Assembly: GCF_001898805.1 (NCBI RefSeq)
Contig: NZ_MKVJ01000020.1
Location: 7,373 to 71,372 of the forward strand
Length of the DNA stretch: 64,000 nt
DNA from: Leifsonia sp. 71-9
GTDB taxonomy: Bacteria > Actinomycetota > Actinomycetes > Actinomycetales > Microbacteriaceae
Direction: 5' to 3'
The position numbers and the translations under genes were made by a program. The notes under the pieces were generated by a model. The model searched no databases and was not told the DNA's origin. It was given only the letters and a program-made list of their open reading frames with translations. Shown in pieces: positions 10,158 to 22,409 of the stretch (the stretch's first letter is position 1; every line of letters begins with the position of its first letter).

Positions 10158-10163
10158 TACAGT
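10158..10163 (+). promoter_or_regulatory. Possible -10 box TACAGT for mtrAB-lpqB
   Basis: TACAGT fits the actinobacterial TANNNT -10 box and would give a leader of about 50 nt before the mtrA ATG. It lies between the divergent low-complexity membrane gene and mtrA. No convincing -35 box was found. Confidence 0.35.
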
Positions 10164-10220
10164 TGTGCCGTTGCATCCGCGGCCGCCGGCCGCCCGAGAG
10201 GGGTTCAGGGAACTTCGCAC

Positions 10221-10904
10221 ATGACTAGTCGCATCCTGGTGGTCGACGACGACACCGCCCTCGCCGAGATGATCGGCATCGTGCTGCGCACGGAAGGGTT
10301 CGACCCGGTGTTCTGCGAGGACGGCGCACAGGCCGTGGAGACGTTCCACGCCGCCAAGCCCGACCTCGTGCTCCTCGACCTCATGCTGCCCGGTCTCGAC
10401 GGCATCGAGGTGTGCAGCAGGATCCGCGCCGAGTCGGGGACCCCGATCATCATGCTGACGGCGAAGTCCGACACGGCCGATGTGGTCAAGGGGCTCGAGT
10501 CGGGTGCGGACGACTACATGGTGAAGCCGTTCAACCCGAAGGAGCTGGTGGCGCGCATCCGCACCCGTCTGCGCCCGGCCGCCACCACGCCGCCCAGCGA
10601 GCAGCTCCGGATCGGCGACCTCGTCGTCGACGTCGCCGGGCACGAGGTGCGCCGCGGCGAGCAGCGCATCGCCCTCACCCCGCTCGAGTTCGACCTCCTC
10701 CTGGCCCTGGCCTCCAAGCCGCAGCAGGTGTTCACCCGCGAGATGCTGCTGGAACAGGTCTGGGGATACCACTACAAGGCCGACACGCGTCTCGTGAACG
10801 TGCACGTGCAGCGGTTGCGCGCCAAGGTCGAGAAGGACCCGGACAACCCGAAGATCGTCATGACCGTGCGCGGCGTCGGCTACCGCGCCGGCGCGGCGAC
10901 GTAG
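10221..10904 (+). CDS. mtrA: Response regulator MtrA
   Basis: 227 residues. The receiver domain has acidic residues D9-D11, phospho-acceptor Asp53 ([10 protein letters not shown]), Thr80 and Lys102 (YMVKPF). The C-terminal OmpR-type winged helix (about 130-225) has [12 protein letters not shown] and [17 protein letters not shown]. MtrA is the essential response regulator paired with MtrB in Actinobacteria, controlling cell division, peptidoglycan hydrolases and DNA-replication-linked genes. The order mtrA-mtrB-lpqB is the standard arrangement. AGGG upstream of the ATG serves as a weak ribosome binding site. Confidence 0.97.
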   Translation: MTSRILVVDDDTALAEMIGIVLRTEGFDPVFCEDGAQAVETFHAAKPDLVLLDLMLPGLDGIEVCSRIRAESGTPIIMLTAKSDTADVVKGLESGADDYMVKPFNPKELVARIRTRLRPAATTPPSEQLRIGDLVVDVAGHEVRRGEQRIALTPLEFDLLLALASKPQQVFTREMLLEQVWGYHYKADTRLVNVHVQRLRAKVEKDPDNPKIVMTVRGVGYRAGAAT

Positions 10905-10920
10905 CGCGGAGCCGGTCGCG

Positions 10921-12573
10921 ATGCGGTTCCGATGGCCGGACAGGGAGTGGTGGCGGCAGGCGCCGTCGCGCCTCTCCCGGCAATGGCGCCGGTCGCTCCA
11001 GCTGCGCACCGTCGCGATCACCCTGGCGCTGACCGGCGTGGCCATCCTGGTAACCGGGATCTACATGGCCCTCAGCATCTCGAACGACCTCTACCAGTCG
11101 CGGCTCGACCAGGCGCTGCGCGATTCCAGCCGCGCCACGACCGCCGCCCAGACGACGATGAACGCGTCGGACGTGTCGTCGGCGGACGGCGGACGCAACC
11201 TCCTGAACTCGGCGCTGCAGTCGGTGCAGACGTCGACCTCGAGCCGCCTCGTCGCGGCCTACCGGGTCCCGGGGCAGGACACCAGCGTCCTCGCCCCTCC
11301 CGACCGGGGGAGCCCGGCGTTGAACTCGGTCATCTCGGAGTCGCTCCGGGCGAAGGTCCAGGGCGGCGGGACCCAGCAGTTCTACCAGTCCGTCGCGCTG
11401 CCGGGAGCCTCGGGCGCGACCGATCCGGGCATCGTCGTCGGCACGCAGCTCACCCTTCCGTCGTACGGGCGCTACGAGCTCTACATCGGCTACAACCTGC
11501 GGGATTCGGAGAACACCCTCCTCTTCATCCAGAACACGCTCCTGCTCGCCGGGCTCGCCCTGATCGTCCTGATCGGCGCGATCACCTGGGTCATCGTGCG
11601 GTTCGTCGTGGAACCGATCCGCGTCGCCGCACGCACGAGCGAGCGGCTCGCCGCCGGCGATCTCGCGGTGCGCATCCCGGAGCGGGGGGAGGACGTCTTC
11701 GCCACCCTCGCGCGCTCCTTCAACGGGATGGCGGACAGCCTGCAGAGTCAGATCAACCAGCTGGCGACGCTCTCGCAGCTGCAGCAGCGCTTCGTCTCCG
11801 ACGTCTCCCACGAGCTGAGGACGCCGCTGACCACGATCCGGCTCGCGGGCGACGTCATCTACGATCAGCGCGCGACCTTCCCGCCCGCGACGGAGCGCAC
11901 GGCCGAGCTGCTGCACACGCAGGTGGAGCGGTTCGACCGGCTGCTCTCCGACCTCCTGGAGATCAGCCGCTACGACGCGGGGTCCGTCGTGCTCGACCCC
12001 GAGCCCACCAATCTCGTCCGGCTCGCCGAAGACGTGATCGACGAGCTCCGCGCGCTCTCCGAGCAGAACGGCTCGCCGCTGACCCTCGACGCCCCCGGAG
12101 GTTACTTCGACGTCGGGATGGATCCGCGGCGCATCCGCCGGGTCGTGCGCAACCTCATCGGGAACGCGATCGAGCACGGCGAAGGCCGGCCCGTCGTCGT
12201 CACCGTCGACAGCAACGAGACGGCCGTCGCGCTCACCGTCCGCGACTACGGCATCGGGATGAGCCACCAGGACGTCAACCACGTCTTCGACCGGTTCTGG
12301 CGCGCCGACCCCTCGCGCAAGCGGACGCTCGGCGGGACCGGCCTCGGGCTGGCCATCTCCCTGGAGGACGCGACCCTGCACTCCGGGTGGCTGCAGGTCT
12401 GGTCGATGCCCGGCCAGGGGTCCTGCTTCCGGTTGACCCTGCCGCGCGTCCCCGGCCGCGAGATCGTCGCCTCGCCGCTGCCGCTGCCGCCGGCGGACGC
12501 GGGGGAGCTGCCGGACGGCCTGCCGACCGGGGACGCCGCCCTGCCCGCGACCGAGAGCGAGGCCCGCGCATGA
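10921..12573 (+). CDS. mtrB: Sensor histidine kinase MtrB
   Basis: 550 residues. Domains in order: membrane helix at about 35-58 ([21 protein letters not shown]), an extracytoplasmic sensor region, a second helix at about 200-225 ([22 protein letters not shown]), HAMP, dimerisation/phosphoacceptor with SHELRTPLT (His297), and an ATPase domain with N box [13 protein letters not shown] boxes DYGIGMS and [10 protein letters not shown]. The C-terminus is a Pro/Ala-rich tail. It is the cognate kinase of MtrA, 16 bases upstream; LpqB is known to modulate MtrB and overlaps its stop. Confidence 0.97.
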   Translation: MRFRWPDREWWRQAPSRLSRQWRRSLQLRTVAITLALTGVAILVTGIYMALSISNDLYQSRLDQALRDSSRATTAAQTTMNASDVSSADGGRNLLNSALQSVQTSTSSRLVAAYRVPGQDTSVLAPPDRGSPALNSVISESLRAKVQGGGTQQFYQSVALPGASGATDPGIVVGTQLTLPSYGRYELYIGYNLRDSENTLLFIQNTLLLAGLALIVLIGAITWVIVRFVVEPIRVAARTSERLAAGDLAVRIPERGEDVFATLARSFNGMADSLQSQINQLATLSQLQQRFVSDVSHELRTPLTTIRLAGDVIYDQRATFPPATERTAELLHTQVERFDRLLSDLLEISRYDAGSVVLDPEPTNLVRLAEDVIDELRALSEQNGSPLTLDAPGGYFDVGMDPRRIRRVVRNLIGNAIEHGEGRPVVVTVDSNETAVALTVRDYGIGMSHQDVNHVFDRFWRADPSRKRTLGGTGLGLAISLEDATLHSGWLQVWSMPGQGSCFRLTLPRVPGREIVASPLPLPPADAGELPDGLPTGDAALPATESEARA

Positions 12574-14264
12574 GCCGCCGCCCGATCCGCGCGCTCGCCG
12601 CGGCCCTCGTCGTCGCGGTCGCCCTCGTGCTCTCCGCGTGCGCGAGCATCCCGGACGCCGGGCCGGTGCGCCCGGGCGGGACCGTCGCGCAGGTGGACGA
12701 CCCGCTCGACCTCGACTTCAACCCCTCCAAACCCGAGAAGGGCGCCTCCCCGCAGCGGATCGTGCAGGGCTTCATCGACGCCGCCTCCAGCCCGAAGAAC
12801 AATTTCCAGATCGCTCGCGAGTACCTCACCAGCGCGATGGCGGCGACCTGGAACCCGGACGAGTCGGTGACGGTCGACGACGGCCGCAACCGCACCTACG
12901 ACCATGACGGCGACCAGTGGAGCGTCGAGGTCGACCCGGTCGCGAGCGTCGACTCCGTCGGCACCTACCACCCGGCGACGACCAAGGCGCCGATCGGTCT
13001 GCGCTACGAGCTCGTCAAGCAGGACGGGGAGTGGCGCATCGCCGTCGCCCCCAACGGCGTCGTCATCGACGATCCGACCTTCCGCGCGGTCTACACGCAG
13101 CAGACCCTGTACTTCTACAGCCCGGACTTCGGCTACCTCGTCCCCGACGCCCGGTGGTTCCCCGCCCGCGTCGCGACCTCGGCGACCCGGGTGGCGAGCG
13201 CCGTCCTCGCCGGCCCGGCGAAGTGGCTCGCGGGAGCGGTGAGCAGCGCGTTCCCCGACGGCACCCAGCTCGCCGTGCCGTCGGTGACGACGGCGGGCGG
13301 TGTCGCGCAGGTCGATCTCAGCTCCGAGGCCGGTCGCGCCGACACGGTGCAGCTCCAGCGCATGCAGCTGCAACTGGAGCAGAGTCTGGGCAGCCTGGCC
13401 CAGTCGGTGCAGCTGTCCATCGAGGGCAACGTGGAACAGATCTCCCCGCTCAGCTCGGGAGCTGCTCCCCAGCAGGATCCGCCCGTGGACTCGCATCCCA
13501 TCGTCTACCGCGGAGACACGTTCGGGCTGCTCTCCGGCTCGAGCGTCGCCTCGCTGAGCGGGCTCGGCGACCGGGTCGTCGCGCTGCAGCCCACGGCGGT
13601 CGCGTTGGACGCCGCGCGCGATCAGGCCGCCGTGCTGTCCGCCGGCGGCGCCTACCTCGTCAGGCGCTCCGGGGACACGGTGCGGGTGGATGCCCGACCC
13701 GGCCTGATCGCGCCGACCATCGACAACAGCGGCTGGGTCCTGTCGGTCCCCGGGGACGCACCGGCCGCCGTGCAGGCGACCGGGTCGAACGGGGAGGCCC
13801 ACGCGGTCGCCACCGACTGGCCGACGGCCGTCGGGATCCAGTCGATCGCGGTCTCCCGCGACGGCACGCGGATCGTCGCGCTGCTGCAGACCTCCACGGG
13901 CTACTCGCTCGTCGCGTCCGGGATCGTGCGGGGCTCGGGGGGAGTCCCGACCTCGCTCACCCAGCCCGTCGAGCTCGCGGTCGGGTCGGGCACGCCGCTC
14001 TCGGTCGCGTGGACGAGCGAGCTGAGCGCGGTGCTGCTCACCTCCACGAACGGCGACGCCACGAGCATCGTCGAGCAGACCATCGGCGGTGAGCAGACCG
14101 TCACGACCGGACCCGGCGGCGGCCGGACGATCGTCGGGGCCAACGGCCTCGCCCGGTACCTCGTCCTCACGTCGGAGGGGAGCCTCCAGGCGCCGACGGG
14201 CACCGGGTGGCAGGCCCAGGCCGACAAGGTGGGAGCGGTCGCCGTCCAGCTCGGGCAGCCGTAG
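12570..14264 (+). CDS. lpqB: Lipoprotein LpqB, MtrAB accessory protein
   Basis: 564 residues with a lipoprotein signal peptide and lipobox LSAC (Cys24), so it is anchored outside the membrane. The N-terminal part holds the GerMN-like domain (about 170-300, with [17 protein letters not shown] and [16 protein letters not shown]). The C-terminal half is a degenerate beta-propeller-like LpqB domain. It acts with the MtrB sensor domain to tune MtrA phosphorylation. The ATG overlaps the mtrB stop by 4 bases. Confidence 0.95.
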   Translation: MSRRPIRALAAALVVAVALVLSACASIPDAGPVRPGGTVAQVDDPLDLDFNPSKPEKGASPQRIVQGFIDAASSPKNNFQIAREYLTSAMAATWNPDESVTVDDGRNRTYDHDGDQWSVEVDPVASVDSVGTYHPATTKAPIGLRYELVKQDGEWRIAVAPNGVVIDDPTFRAVYTQQTLYFYSPDFGYLVPDARWFPARVATSATRVASAVLAGPAKWLAGAVSSAFPDGTQLAVPSVTTAGGVAQVDLSSEAGRADTVQLQRMQLQLEQSLGSLAQSVQLSIEGNVEQISPLSSGAAPQQDPPVDSHPIVYRGDTFGLLSGSSVASLSGLGDRVVALQPTAVALDAARDQAAVLSAGGAYLVRRSGDTVRVDARPGLIAPTIDNSGWVLSVPGDAPAAVQATGSNGEAHAVATDWPTAVGIQSIAVSRDGTRIVALLQTSTGYSLVASGIVRGSGGVPTSLTQPVELAVGSGTPLSVAWTSELSAVLLTSTNGDATSIVEQTIGGEQTVTTGPGGGRTIVGANGLARYLVLTSEGSLQAPTGTGWQAQADKVGAVAVQLGQP

Positions 14265-14355
14265 CCGGTCCTCCACAGGGCGTCGCTGTGGGCGCGTCCT
14301 CCACAGATCCGGAGATCGTCGCCCCGAGGCCGCCCGGCGTCGCGAGGCTGGACGC

Positions 14356-15072
14356 ATGACTTCACTCACCCTGATCCGTGAATCCGTCCGCGACGCCGCC
14401 GCCGTCCTGCTCCCGGTGCGATGCGCCGGGTGCGGCGAACCCGACCGGAGCCTCTGCTCCGCCTGCCGGCGCGCGCTCGCCCCGCGGGTCACGGCGGCGG
14501 CCGCCGGCGGCGTGCCGCTCTGGGCGGCGCTCGAATACTCCGGGGTGCCGCGGAAGGTCCTCCTCGCGTTCAAGGAATCGGGGCGGGTCGATGCCGCGCC
14601 TGCGCTCGGCCGCGCACTCCGGGCGGCGATCGTCGAGGCCCAGCGCGCGAGCCCGGCGCCGCTCGCCGGGCGGGCGGATGCGCTCCTGCCCGTGCTGATC
14701 CCGTCGACCGCCGCCGCGCGCCGGAGACGCGGGTTCCATCCGTCCAGGATGATGCTCGCCCGGGCCCGCATCCTCGTGCCTCCGCTCTGGCGGGCGCTGC
14801 GCCTCACCCGGCAGACGCAGGACCAGGCGGGGCTCTCCTCGGCGGGGCGCGCGGCGAACCGCGACGGCAGCCTGGAGGCGTCCCGGCGGCTCCGCGGTCG
14901 TCGCTGCCTGATCGTCGACGACATCGTGACGACCGGGGCGACAATCGCCGAGGCGGCGCGGGCCATCGAGGCCGTCGGAGGGGTCGTCGTGGGCGCGGCG
15001 GCGGTCGCGCGGACGCCACGCCGGGGTGCGCAGAACCTCCCAGAAGGATTCCGGATGCCTCCCAGCGAATAA
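14356..15072 (+). CDS. ComF family protein (phosphoribosyltransferase-like)
   Basis: 238 residues. The N-terminus carries a four-cysteine zinc-binding pattern, CAGC at residues 23-26 and CSAC at 34-37. The C-terminal half has the PRTase PRPP loop CLIVDDIVTTGATIAEA. ComF proteins are linked to DNA uptake or processing in competent bacteria; in Actinobacteria the role is unproven, and location between lpqB and hpf is conserved. The ATG at 14356 gives the expected length; upstream sequence in this frame lacks family similarity. Confidence 0.9.
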   Translation: MTSLTLIRESVRDAAAVLLPVRCAGCGEPDRSLCSACRRALAPRVTAAAAGGVPLWAALEYSGVPRKVLLAFKESGRVDAAPALGRALRAAIVEAQRASPAPLAGRADALLPVLIPSTAAARRRRGFHPSRMMLARARILVPPLWRALRLTRQTQDQAGLSSAGRAANRDGSLEASRRLRGRRCLIVDDIVTTGATIAEAARAIEAVGGVVVGAAAVARTPRRGAQNLPEGFRMPPSE

Positions 15073-15109
15073 CATTCGTTTTCCGGTTCCCATACCCAGG
15101 GGGGAGCAC

Positions 15110-15115
15110 TACGGT
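15110..15115 (+). promoter_or_regulatory. Possible -10 box TACGGT for hpf
   Basis: TACGGT lies 67 nt before the hpf ATG in the 110-base gap after comF, giving a leader of roughly 60 nt that contains the strong GGAGG ribosome binding site. Low-confidence motif match only. Confidence 0.3.
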
Positions 15116-15182
15116 GGTCGAAAAGGCGCGAGGGTCGCCCACCGTGATCAGGGCGGCACCGCGTCGGATCAGGGAGGTCTCC

Positions 15183-15884
15183 ATGGACATCAACATCATC
15201 GGACGCAACCTGGGAATCACTGATCGCTTCCGTGAATACGCGACCGAGAAGTCGGACAAGGTCGCGCATCTGGCAGAGCGGGCCATCTCCTTCGAGATCA
15301 AGGTCAGCCGCCACAACGAGAAGCTCGGTGGCCAGAACGGGAACGACCGGGTTGAGCTGACGCTCGTCGGACCGGGGGCGGTGGTGCGGTCGGAGGCGAC
15401 CGGCACCGACAAATACGCGGCGTTCGATCTCGCGCTGGGAAAGCTCCTCGAACGCGTGCGCCGGGCCAAGGACCGCCGCAAGGTGCACCGCGGGCAGCAT
15501 CGCCCGACCTCGCTGCGCGAAGCGAGCACGGACGGCTTCAGCGCCGTGGGGCTCGCGGCGGCGCCGGTGGCGGTGCTCGACCAGGTCAGGACCGGAAGCG
15601 TCCCGGTGGTGCAGGACGAGGAGACGAACGACGAGGCCGGCGAAGAGGAGTACTCGCCCGTCGTGATCCGCAAGAAGGTCTTCGCGTCGCTTCCGATGAC
15701 CGTCGACGACGCCCTCTATTACATGGAACTCGTCGGGCACGACTTCTACCTGTTCGTCGACCAGGAGACCGAGCGGCCGAGCGTCGTCTACCGACGCAAG
15801 GGCTGGGACTACGGCGTGATCGCGCTGGACGACGACGCGGATGAGCTGCAGGAGGTGGCGACCGCCAGCCGCAAGCTCGGCTGA
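15183..15884 (+). CDS. hpf: Ribosome hibernation promoting factor, long form
   Basis: 233 residues. The N-terminal domain (about 1-105; MDINIIGRNLGITDRFREYATEKSDKVAHL is its start, with a basic segment RVRRAKDRRK) binds the 30S decoding region. A variable linker leads to the C-terminal dimerisation domain (about 170-233, VIRKKVFASLPMTVDDALYYMELVGHDFYLF and YRRKGWDYGVIAL), which joins two ribosomes into 100S particles during stationary phase or stress. Long-form length is normal. GGAGG 5 bases before the ATG fixes the start. It sits directly upstream of secA, as in other Actinobacteria. Confidence 0.97.
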   Translation: MDINIIGRNLGITDRFREYATEKSDKVAHLAERAISFEIKVSRHNEKLGGQNGNDRVELTLVGPGAVVRSEATGTDKYAAFDLALGKLLERVRRAKDRRKVHRGQHRPTSLREASTDGFSAVGLAAAPVAVLDQVRTGSVPVVQDEETNDEAGEEEYSPVVIRKKVFASLPMTVDDALYYMELVGHDFYLFVDQETERPSVVYRRKGWDYGVIALDDDADELQEVATASRKLG

Positions 15885-16005
15885 CGGCAGCGAGCCGATG
15901 GCGTCCGCCCGGGCGGCGGCCGCCATCGGCGCTCACATCCCACGGATTCACCCTCCATTCGGCTGCCTTTCAGCTGACGCAGGAGGAACCGGGCGGCTGA
16001 TCCCG

Positions 16006-16011
16006 TACGAT
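16006..16011 (+). promoter_or_regulatory. -10 box TACGAT for secA
   Basis: TACGAT in the 218-base gap between hpf and secA; it implies a leader of about 85 nt before the GTG at 16103. The rest of the gap contains no gene that I can support. Confidence 0.4.
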
Positions 16012-16102
16012 GTCTCTAACGTCGGCGGTGCCAGCCGTTCGGCGTGCGTCCGACAGGGACGCGGGCACGATCGGCCCGACCGAACACAAGTGGAGTGCAT
16101 CA

Positions 16103-18910
<2,808 letters not shown>

Positions 18911-18929
18911 CCCGAAAGGTCTCGCAGTA

Positions 18930-18961
18930 CCGTATGGCGGCCCTCCGGGGCCGCCATACGG
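18930..18961. terminator. Bidirectional hairpin between secA and the Rv3235-like gene
   Basis: A perfect 14-bp stem (CCGTATGGCGGCCC pairing with 18948-18961) around a TCCG loop, lying between the convergent stops at 18910 and 18972. Only a short T run (GTTTG) follows. Confidence 0.8.
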
Positions 18962-18971
18962 CGTTTGCGGG

Positions 18972-19577
18972 TCAGAGGACGCTGATCGCGGTCGCCCGCC
19001 AGCGAGCACGGTGACGTTCGAGCCGGAGGGCGATGGCCCGCGAGCGCGACGCCTGATGCACCATCACGACGGCTTCGACGACCCCCTCGGCCGGATGGGT
19101 GAGCAGCGGGGTGCCGATGGAGAACCTCGGTCGCATGGCCTCCTGGGCGGAGACGGCGCGCGAGCGCGCGGCGATCACCGTGCGCCGCAGCAGGTGGACG
19201 AAGACGGAGTCGGTGACCCACCGGCCGATCTGGTCGAGCGCCCGGGCGCCCGCCAGGATCTCGACGACGCACAGGGCGAGATTGGCGCACAGCAGCGCAG
19301 GGTCCTGGTCGAGCCTCGCCTGCTCGGCGTCCTCGTCGGCAGCGCTCTGCGCGGACGGAGCGGCCGGCCGTGAGCGGGCGGCGGCGGCCGGGCCGCCGGC
19401 GGCCCGACCGCGGGGCCGGTGGTTGACGGGGTGCGCCACGAACGACCGTCGGGCCGCCTCCGGTAGCGCGTCGTGCAGACGCCCTCGCTGGTCGTGCCAC
19501 GTGGTCGTGGCCTCCTCCGCCGGGGTCGCGCGTCCGCGCGGGGCGAGTCGTTCGATCGTCGTCGCTCTCGTCGACAT
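18972..19577 (-). CDS. Rv3235-family protein (DUF6459-like)
   Basis: 201 residues. The last 100 residues carry the recognisable region, from LCANLALCVVEILAGARALDQIGRWVTDSVFVHLLRR to VHQASRSRAIALRLERHRARWRATAISVL, as in the M. tuberculosis Rv3235-type proteins encoded beside secA in many Actinobacteria. The first 90 residues are Ala/Arg/Pro rich. ATG at 19577 is preceded by AGGAG at a 5-base spacing, which decides this start over longer alternatives. Function unknown; conserved position suggests a link with secA expression or export. Confidence 0.85.
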   Translation of the reverse strand: MSTRATTIERLAPRGRATPAEEATTTWHDQRGRLHDALPEAARRSFVAHPVNHRPRGRAAGGPAAAARSRPAAPSAQSAADEDAEQARLDQDPALLCANLALCVVEILAGARALDQIGRWVTDSVFVHLLRRTVIAARSRAVSAQEAMRPRFSIGTPLLTHPAEGVVEAVVMVHQASRSRAIALRLERHRARWRATAISVL

Positions 19578-19804
19578 GGGTCTCCTTGTGCTGTGCTGGG
19601 TGTGGTGCTGCGTGCGCCGCGACGGCGATGGGGGACGCGGCGGAGACCGACCGCCCGCCGGACATGCTGCCGAGCCGGTGCCGATGCGCGCTGGAATGAC
19701 TGTGCTCACGATGCCCCCTGATCTCCGTCACGGCCCCCCGGCCGTGGTTCGCACGACCTCACTCAAGCAGTGGCGGGCGGGGGAGTCCAGGGTGCCAACG
19801 CGCG

Positions 19805-19813
19805 TGTGGATAA
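19805..19813 (-). promoter_or_regulatory. Perfect single DnaA-box sequence upstream of the pdtaS-like promoter
   Basis: TGTGGATAA on the plus strand is TTATCCACA on the minus strand, the consensus DnaA box, 26 bases before the -10 box of the downstream kinase gene. It is a single copy in a 274-base intergenic region (19578-19851). That region also holds a small hairpin (CACGGCC-CCCC-GGCCGTG, 19729-19746) and nothing else I can support. Confidence 0.3.
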
Positions 19814-19839
19814 CCGGCGTCCGGCTTCGGGGGTCCGCC

Positions 19840-19845
19840 TACACT
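19840..19845 (+). promoter_or_regulatory. -10 box TACACT for a leaderless kinase mRNA
   Basis: TACACT ends 6 bases before the GTG at 19852, placing the transcription start at the start codon. No Shine-Dalgarno sequence is otherwise available. Confidence 0.6.
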
Positions 19846-19851
19846 AGGGGG

Positions 19852-21345
19852 GTGTCGACGCTCAGTGATCTCATCCATGCCCAAGGCCGTTCGTCCGAGG
19901 CCGACGTGGAATGGCTCCACGGACTGGTCGGAGACTGGCAGCTGCTCGCCGATCTGGCGTTCGCCGACATCGTCCTCTGGGTGCCGACGACGGACGACGA
20001 CTTCGTCGCGGTCGCGCACGCCCGCCCCTCCAGCGCGGCGACCCTCTTCTACCGCGACTTCGTCGGCCAGCGCATCAAGCCCGAGTGGAAGCAGCAGGTG
20101 ACGGACGCCTTCCGCACGAAGGAGATCATCGACACCTCCGCTCCCGACTGGTACGAGGAGACTCCGACGCGCGTCCGCGCCGTTCCGGTGATCCGCCGCC
20201 TCACGGTCCACTCGCCGAACACCGCGGACGAGCCGATCGCCGTCATCACCCGGCACACCAACCTGAGCGAGGCACGAACTCCGAGCCGCCAGGAGCTGAC
20301 GTTCAACGAGTGCGCCAACGACCTGTTCAGCATGATCGCGACGGGCGACTTCCCGGACCTCGGGGCCCCCGCGGCACCACGACGTGGGGCTCCCCGCGCG
20401 GCGGACGGCCTCATCCGGCTCGACGTCGACGGCACGACGACGTTCGCGAGCCCCAACGCGCTGAGCGCCTTCAACCGCATGGGCTTCACGGGGGAGCTGG
20501 AGGGTCAGTCGCTGGCAACGGTCACGACGGGTCTCGTCGCGGGGACGCTCACGGTCGACGAGTCGCTGCCGCTGGTCGTCACCGGCCGCGCCCCGTGGCG
20601 CACCGACATCGAGGCCCGCGGGGTCACGGTCTCGCTCCGCGCCATCCCGATCCGCAACCGCGGGGAGCGGGTCGGGGCCATCGTCCTCTGCCGCGACGTC
20701 TCCGAGCAGCGTCACCAGGAGCGCGAGCTGATCACCAAGGACGCGACGATCCGCGAGATCCATCATCGCGTGAAGAACAACCTGCAGACCGTGGCGTCCC
20801 TCCTGCGTATCCAGGCCCGCCGGACGCACTCGGAGGAGGCCCGCGAAGCGCTCAGCCAGGCCATGCGCCGCGTCGCCGCGATCGCCGTCGTCCACGACAC
20901 GCTCTCGACCGGCCTCGCTCAGATCGTGGACTTCGACGACGTGTTCGATCGCGTGCTGCTGCTCGTCGCCGAGGTCGCCGCCAGTCACACGACGACGGTG
21001 CACCCGAAGAAGACGGGGTCCTTCGGAACCCTCCCGAGCGAGTACGCGACGCCGCTCGCCCTCGCGCTGACCGAGCTGGTCACGAACGCAGTCGAGCACG
21101 GGCTCGCCGGACGCGAGGGACAGGTGGAGATCATCGCCAACCGGTCGGCGGAGTCGCTGACCGTGAAGGTCGTCGACAACGGCTCCGGCCTGCCGGAGGG
21201 CAAGGTCGGGTCGGGCCTGGGGACGCAGATCGTCCGCACGCTCATCCAGGGCGAGCTGGGCGGCGCGATCGACTGGCACACGCTGATGGGGCAGGGGACC
21301 GAGGTCACCATCGAGGTCCCGCTGCGCTACCTCACCACGATCTGA
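19852..21345 (+). CDS. pdtaS: PdtaS-like sensor histidine kinase (HisKA_2 type)
   Basis: 497 residues, soluble. Domains: N-terminal GAF-like sensor (about 10-150), PAS domain (about 170-290, with TTFASPNALSAFNRMG), HisKA_2 dimerisation/phosphoacceptor REIHHRVKNNLQTVASLLRIQ (His304/305), and an HWE/HisKA_2-associated ATPase with LALTELVTNAVEHGL, DNGSGLP and GSGLGTQIV. This is the architecture of M. tuberculosis PdtaS, whose partner PdtaR is an RNA-binding antiterminator; no pdtaR is in the window. It is adjacent to a WhiB1-type gene, as in mycobacteria. The GTG start at 19852 is supported by the leaderless promoter. Confidence 0.92.
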   Translation: MSTLSDLIHAQGRSSEADVEWLHGLVGDWQLLADLAFADIVLWVPTTDDDFVAVAHARPSSAATLFYRDFVGQRIKPEWKQQVTDAFRTKEIIDTSAPDWYEETPTRVRAVPVIRRLTVHSPNTADEPIAVITRHTNLSEARTPSRQELTFNECANDLFSMIATGDFPDLGAPAAPRRGAPRAADGLIRLDVDGTTTFASPNALSAFNRMGFTGELEGQSLATVTTGLVAGTLTVDESLPLVVTGRAPWRTDIEARGVTVSLRAIPIRNRGERVGAIVLCRDVSEQRHQERELITKDATIREIHHRVKNNLQTVASLLRIQARRTHSEEAREALSQAMRRVAAIAVVHDTLSTGLAQIVDFDDVFDRVLLLVAEVAASHTTTVHPKKTGSFGTLPSEYATPLALALTELVTNAVEHGLAGREGQVEIIANRSAESLTVKVVDNGSGLPEGKVGSGLGTQIVRTLIQGELGGAIDWHTLMGQGTEVTIEVPLRYLTTI

Positions 21346-21356
21346 CCCGGGAACCG

Positions 21357-21381
21357 CCCCTCGACGAGAAAAGCCGAGGGG
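21357..21381. terminator. Hairpin after the pdtaS-like gene
   Basis: CCCCTCG (21357-21363) pairs with CGAGGGG (21375-21381) around an 11-base A-rich loop, 11 bases past the kinase stop. It lies between convergent genes (the whiB stop is at 21492), and the rest of the 146-base gap holds no gene. Confidence 0.65.
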
Positions 21382-21491
21382 CGCTCCGCGGAGTCGGTGC
21401 TGTGCGGGGTGCTAGGTGTCCGTCCAGCTGGCTGCGGAGCGCCGCCTCGGCGGTGCTGTGGTGCGTGGTGGTGAGTCGGTGGGGCGCGGCG

Positions 21492-21740
21492 CTAGGACGC
21501 GCGGCGTGCCCGAGCGGCGCGGCGCTTGAGAGCGCGGCGCTCGTCCTCGGAGAGACCACCCCAGACGCCCGAGTCCTGGCCGGTCTCGAGTGCGTACTGC
21601 AGGCAGATCTCGGTGACGGTGCAGCGCGCGCAGACCGCCTTCGCCTTGTCGATCTGGTCGACGGCGGGACCCGTGTTTCCGACGGGGAAGAAAAGCTCGG
21701 GGTCCGCGGTCAGGCAGGCGGCTTTGTCGCGCCAATCCAT
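21492..21740 (-). CDS. whiB1: WhiB family Fe-S transcriptional regulator (WhiB1-like)
   Basis: 82 residues. The four [4Fe-4S] cysteines are at 9, 37, 40 and 46, the exact spacing of M. tuberculosis WhiB1, followed by the GVWGG turn (residues 58-62) and the basic C-terminal RRALKRRAARARRAS for DNA binding. WhiB1 is a nitric-oxide-sensing regulator that binds SigA. The ATG has AAGGAG 9 bases upstream. Next to a PdtaS-like gene, matching the mycobacterial order. The 225-base region upstream (21741-21965) is unusually AT-rich and probably holds its regulatory sites; only a half-match (TGTGAGCACTAAC) to a CRP site is visible there. Confidence 0.95.
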   Translation of the reverse strand: MDWRDKAACLTADPELFFPVGNTGPAVDQIDKAKAVCARCTVTEICLQYALETGQDSGVWGGLSEDERRALKRRAARARRAS

Positions 21741-21965
21741 GAAGATATGCTCCTTGTTTGCTGAATGTTTCCTGGCCTGAATGGCCTAGAATGCAGATAA
21801 GCAGTCGGGTTACAGGGTTCTTCAGATCCGTTGGGAAAAAGACCTGCCCACCACCCTGTGAGCACTAACTCGACCTCCAATATGCTCCCATAGCGCTTAA
21901 CTCGAATCAATAGTTTTGTATGGGATAACGCTGAGAACACAAGACAGAAATGGTGGGGTGGTATA

Positions 21966-22373
21966 GTGCCCGGTTCGGCCACGCGTCCGCCGGCGCTCCT
22001 GGCGCTCGCGGTGATCCTGTTCCTGGAGGCTGCGCTGGTCACCGGACTCGCCGTCTGGCTCCTGATCGATCTGCTCACGCTGACGCCGGAGTACCTGACG
22101 ACCGCGATCGCGATCTTCGTGCTGACCGCCCTGGCGGCGGTCTGGGTCATCGTCACGGCGGTCGGCATCCTGCGCAAGCGGGCATGGGCGCGGGCCTCGA
22201 CGGTGACCATCCAGATCCTGCAGATCGCCGTCGCCGTCGGCTGCTTCCAGGGCCTCGTCGCGCGCCCCGACCTCGGCTGGGCGCTGCTCATCCCCGCGAT
22301 CGTCGCGGGCGTCCTCGCGCTCACGCCGTCGGTCGTCCGCGCCACTGTGCGCAACACGGAGCAACACGAATGA
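21966..22373 (+). CDS. Small integral membrane protein, unknown function
   Basis: 135 residues with four predicted hydrophobic segments: about 9-35, 45-66, 80-97 and 102-120. No catalytic motif or family is recognised with confidence; it resembles generic four-helix actinobacterial membrane proteins. The GTG at 21966 lies inside a TATAGT hexamer (21962-21967) that could be a -10 box, in which case the true start would be further downstream (an in-frame GTG is at 22011). It is followed by a DUF1684 gene 36 bases on. Confidence 0.6.
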   Translation: MPGSATRPPALLALAVILFLEAALVTGLAVWLLIDLLTLTPEYLTTAIAIFVLTALAAVWVIVTAVGILRKRAWARASTVTIQILQIAVAVGCFQGLVARPDLGWALLIPAIVAGVLALTPSVVRATVRNTEQHE

Positions 22374-22409
22374 GCATTCGGCGGGAACAAGACGCAGACT
22401 GAGTGCGTT

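Noticed and set aside
12246-15926. Minus-strand open frame of about 1226 codons opposite lpqB, comF and hpf
   Set aside because: It spans three well-recognised plus-strand genes and the gaps between them, and its product is low-complexity Arg/Gly/Asp-rich; this is the normal antisense shadow of high third-position GC.
19099-19851. N-terminal extension of the PdtaS-like kinase by about 250 codons
   Set aside because: The upstream residues are Arg-rich shadow sequence opposite the Rv3235-like gene, and a -10 box sits directly before the GTG at 19852.
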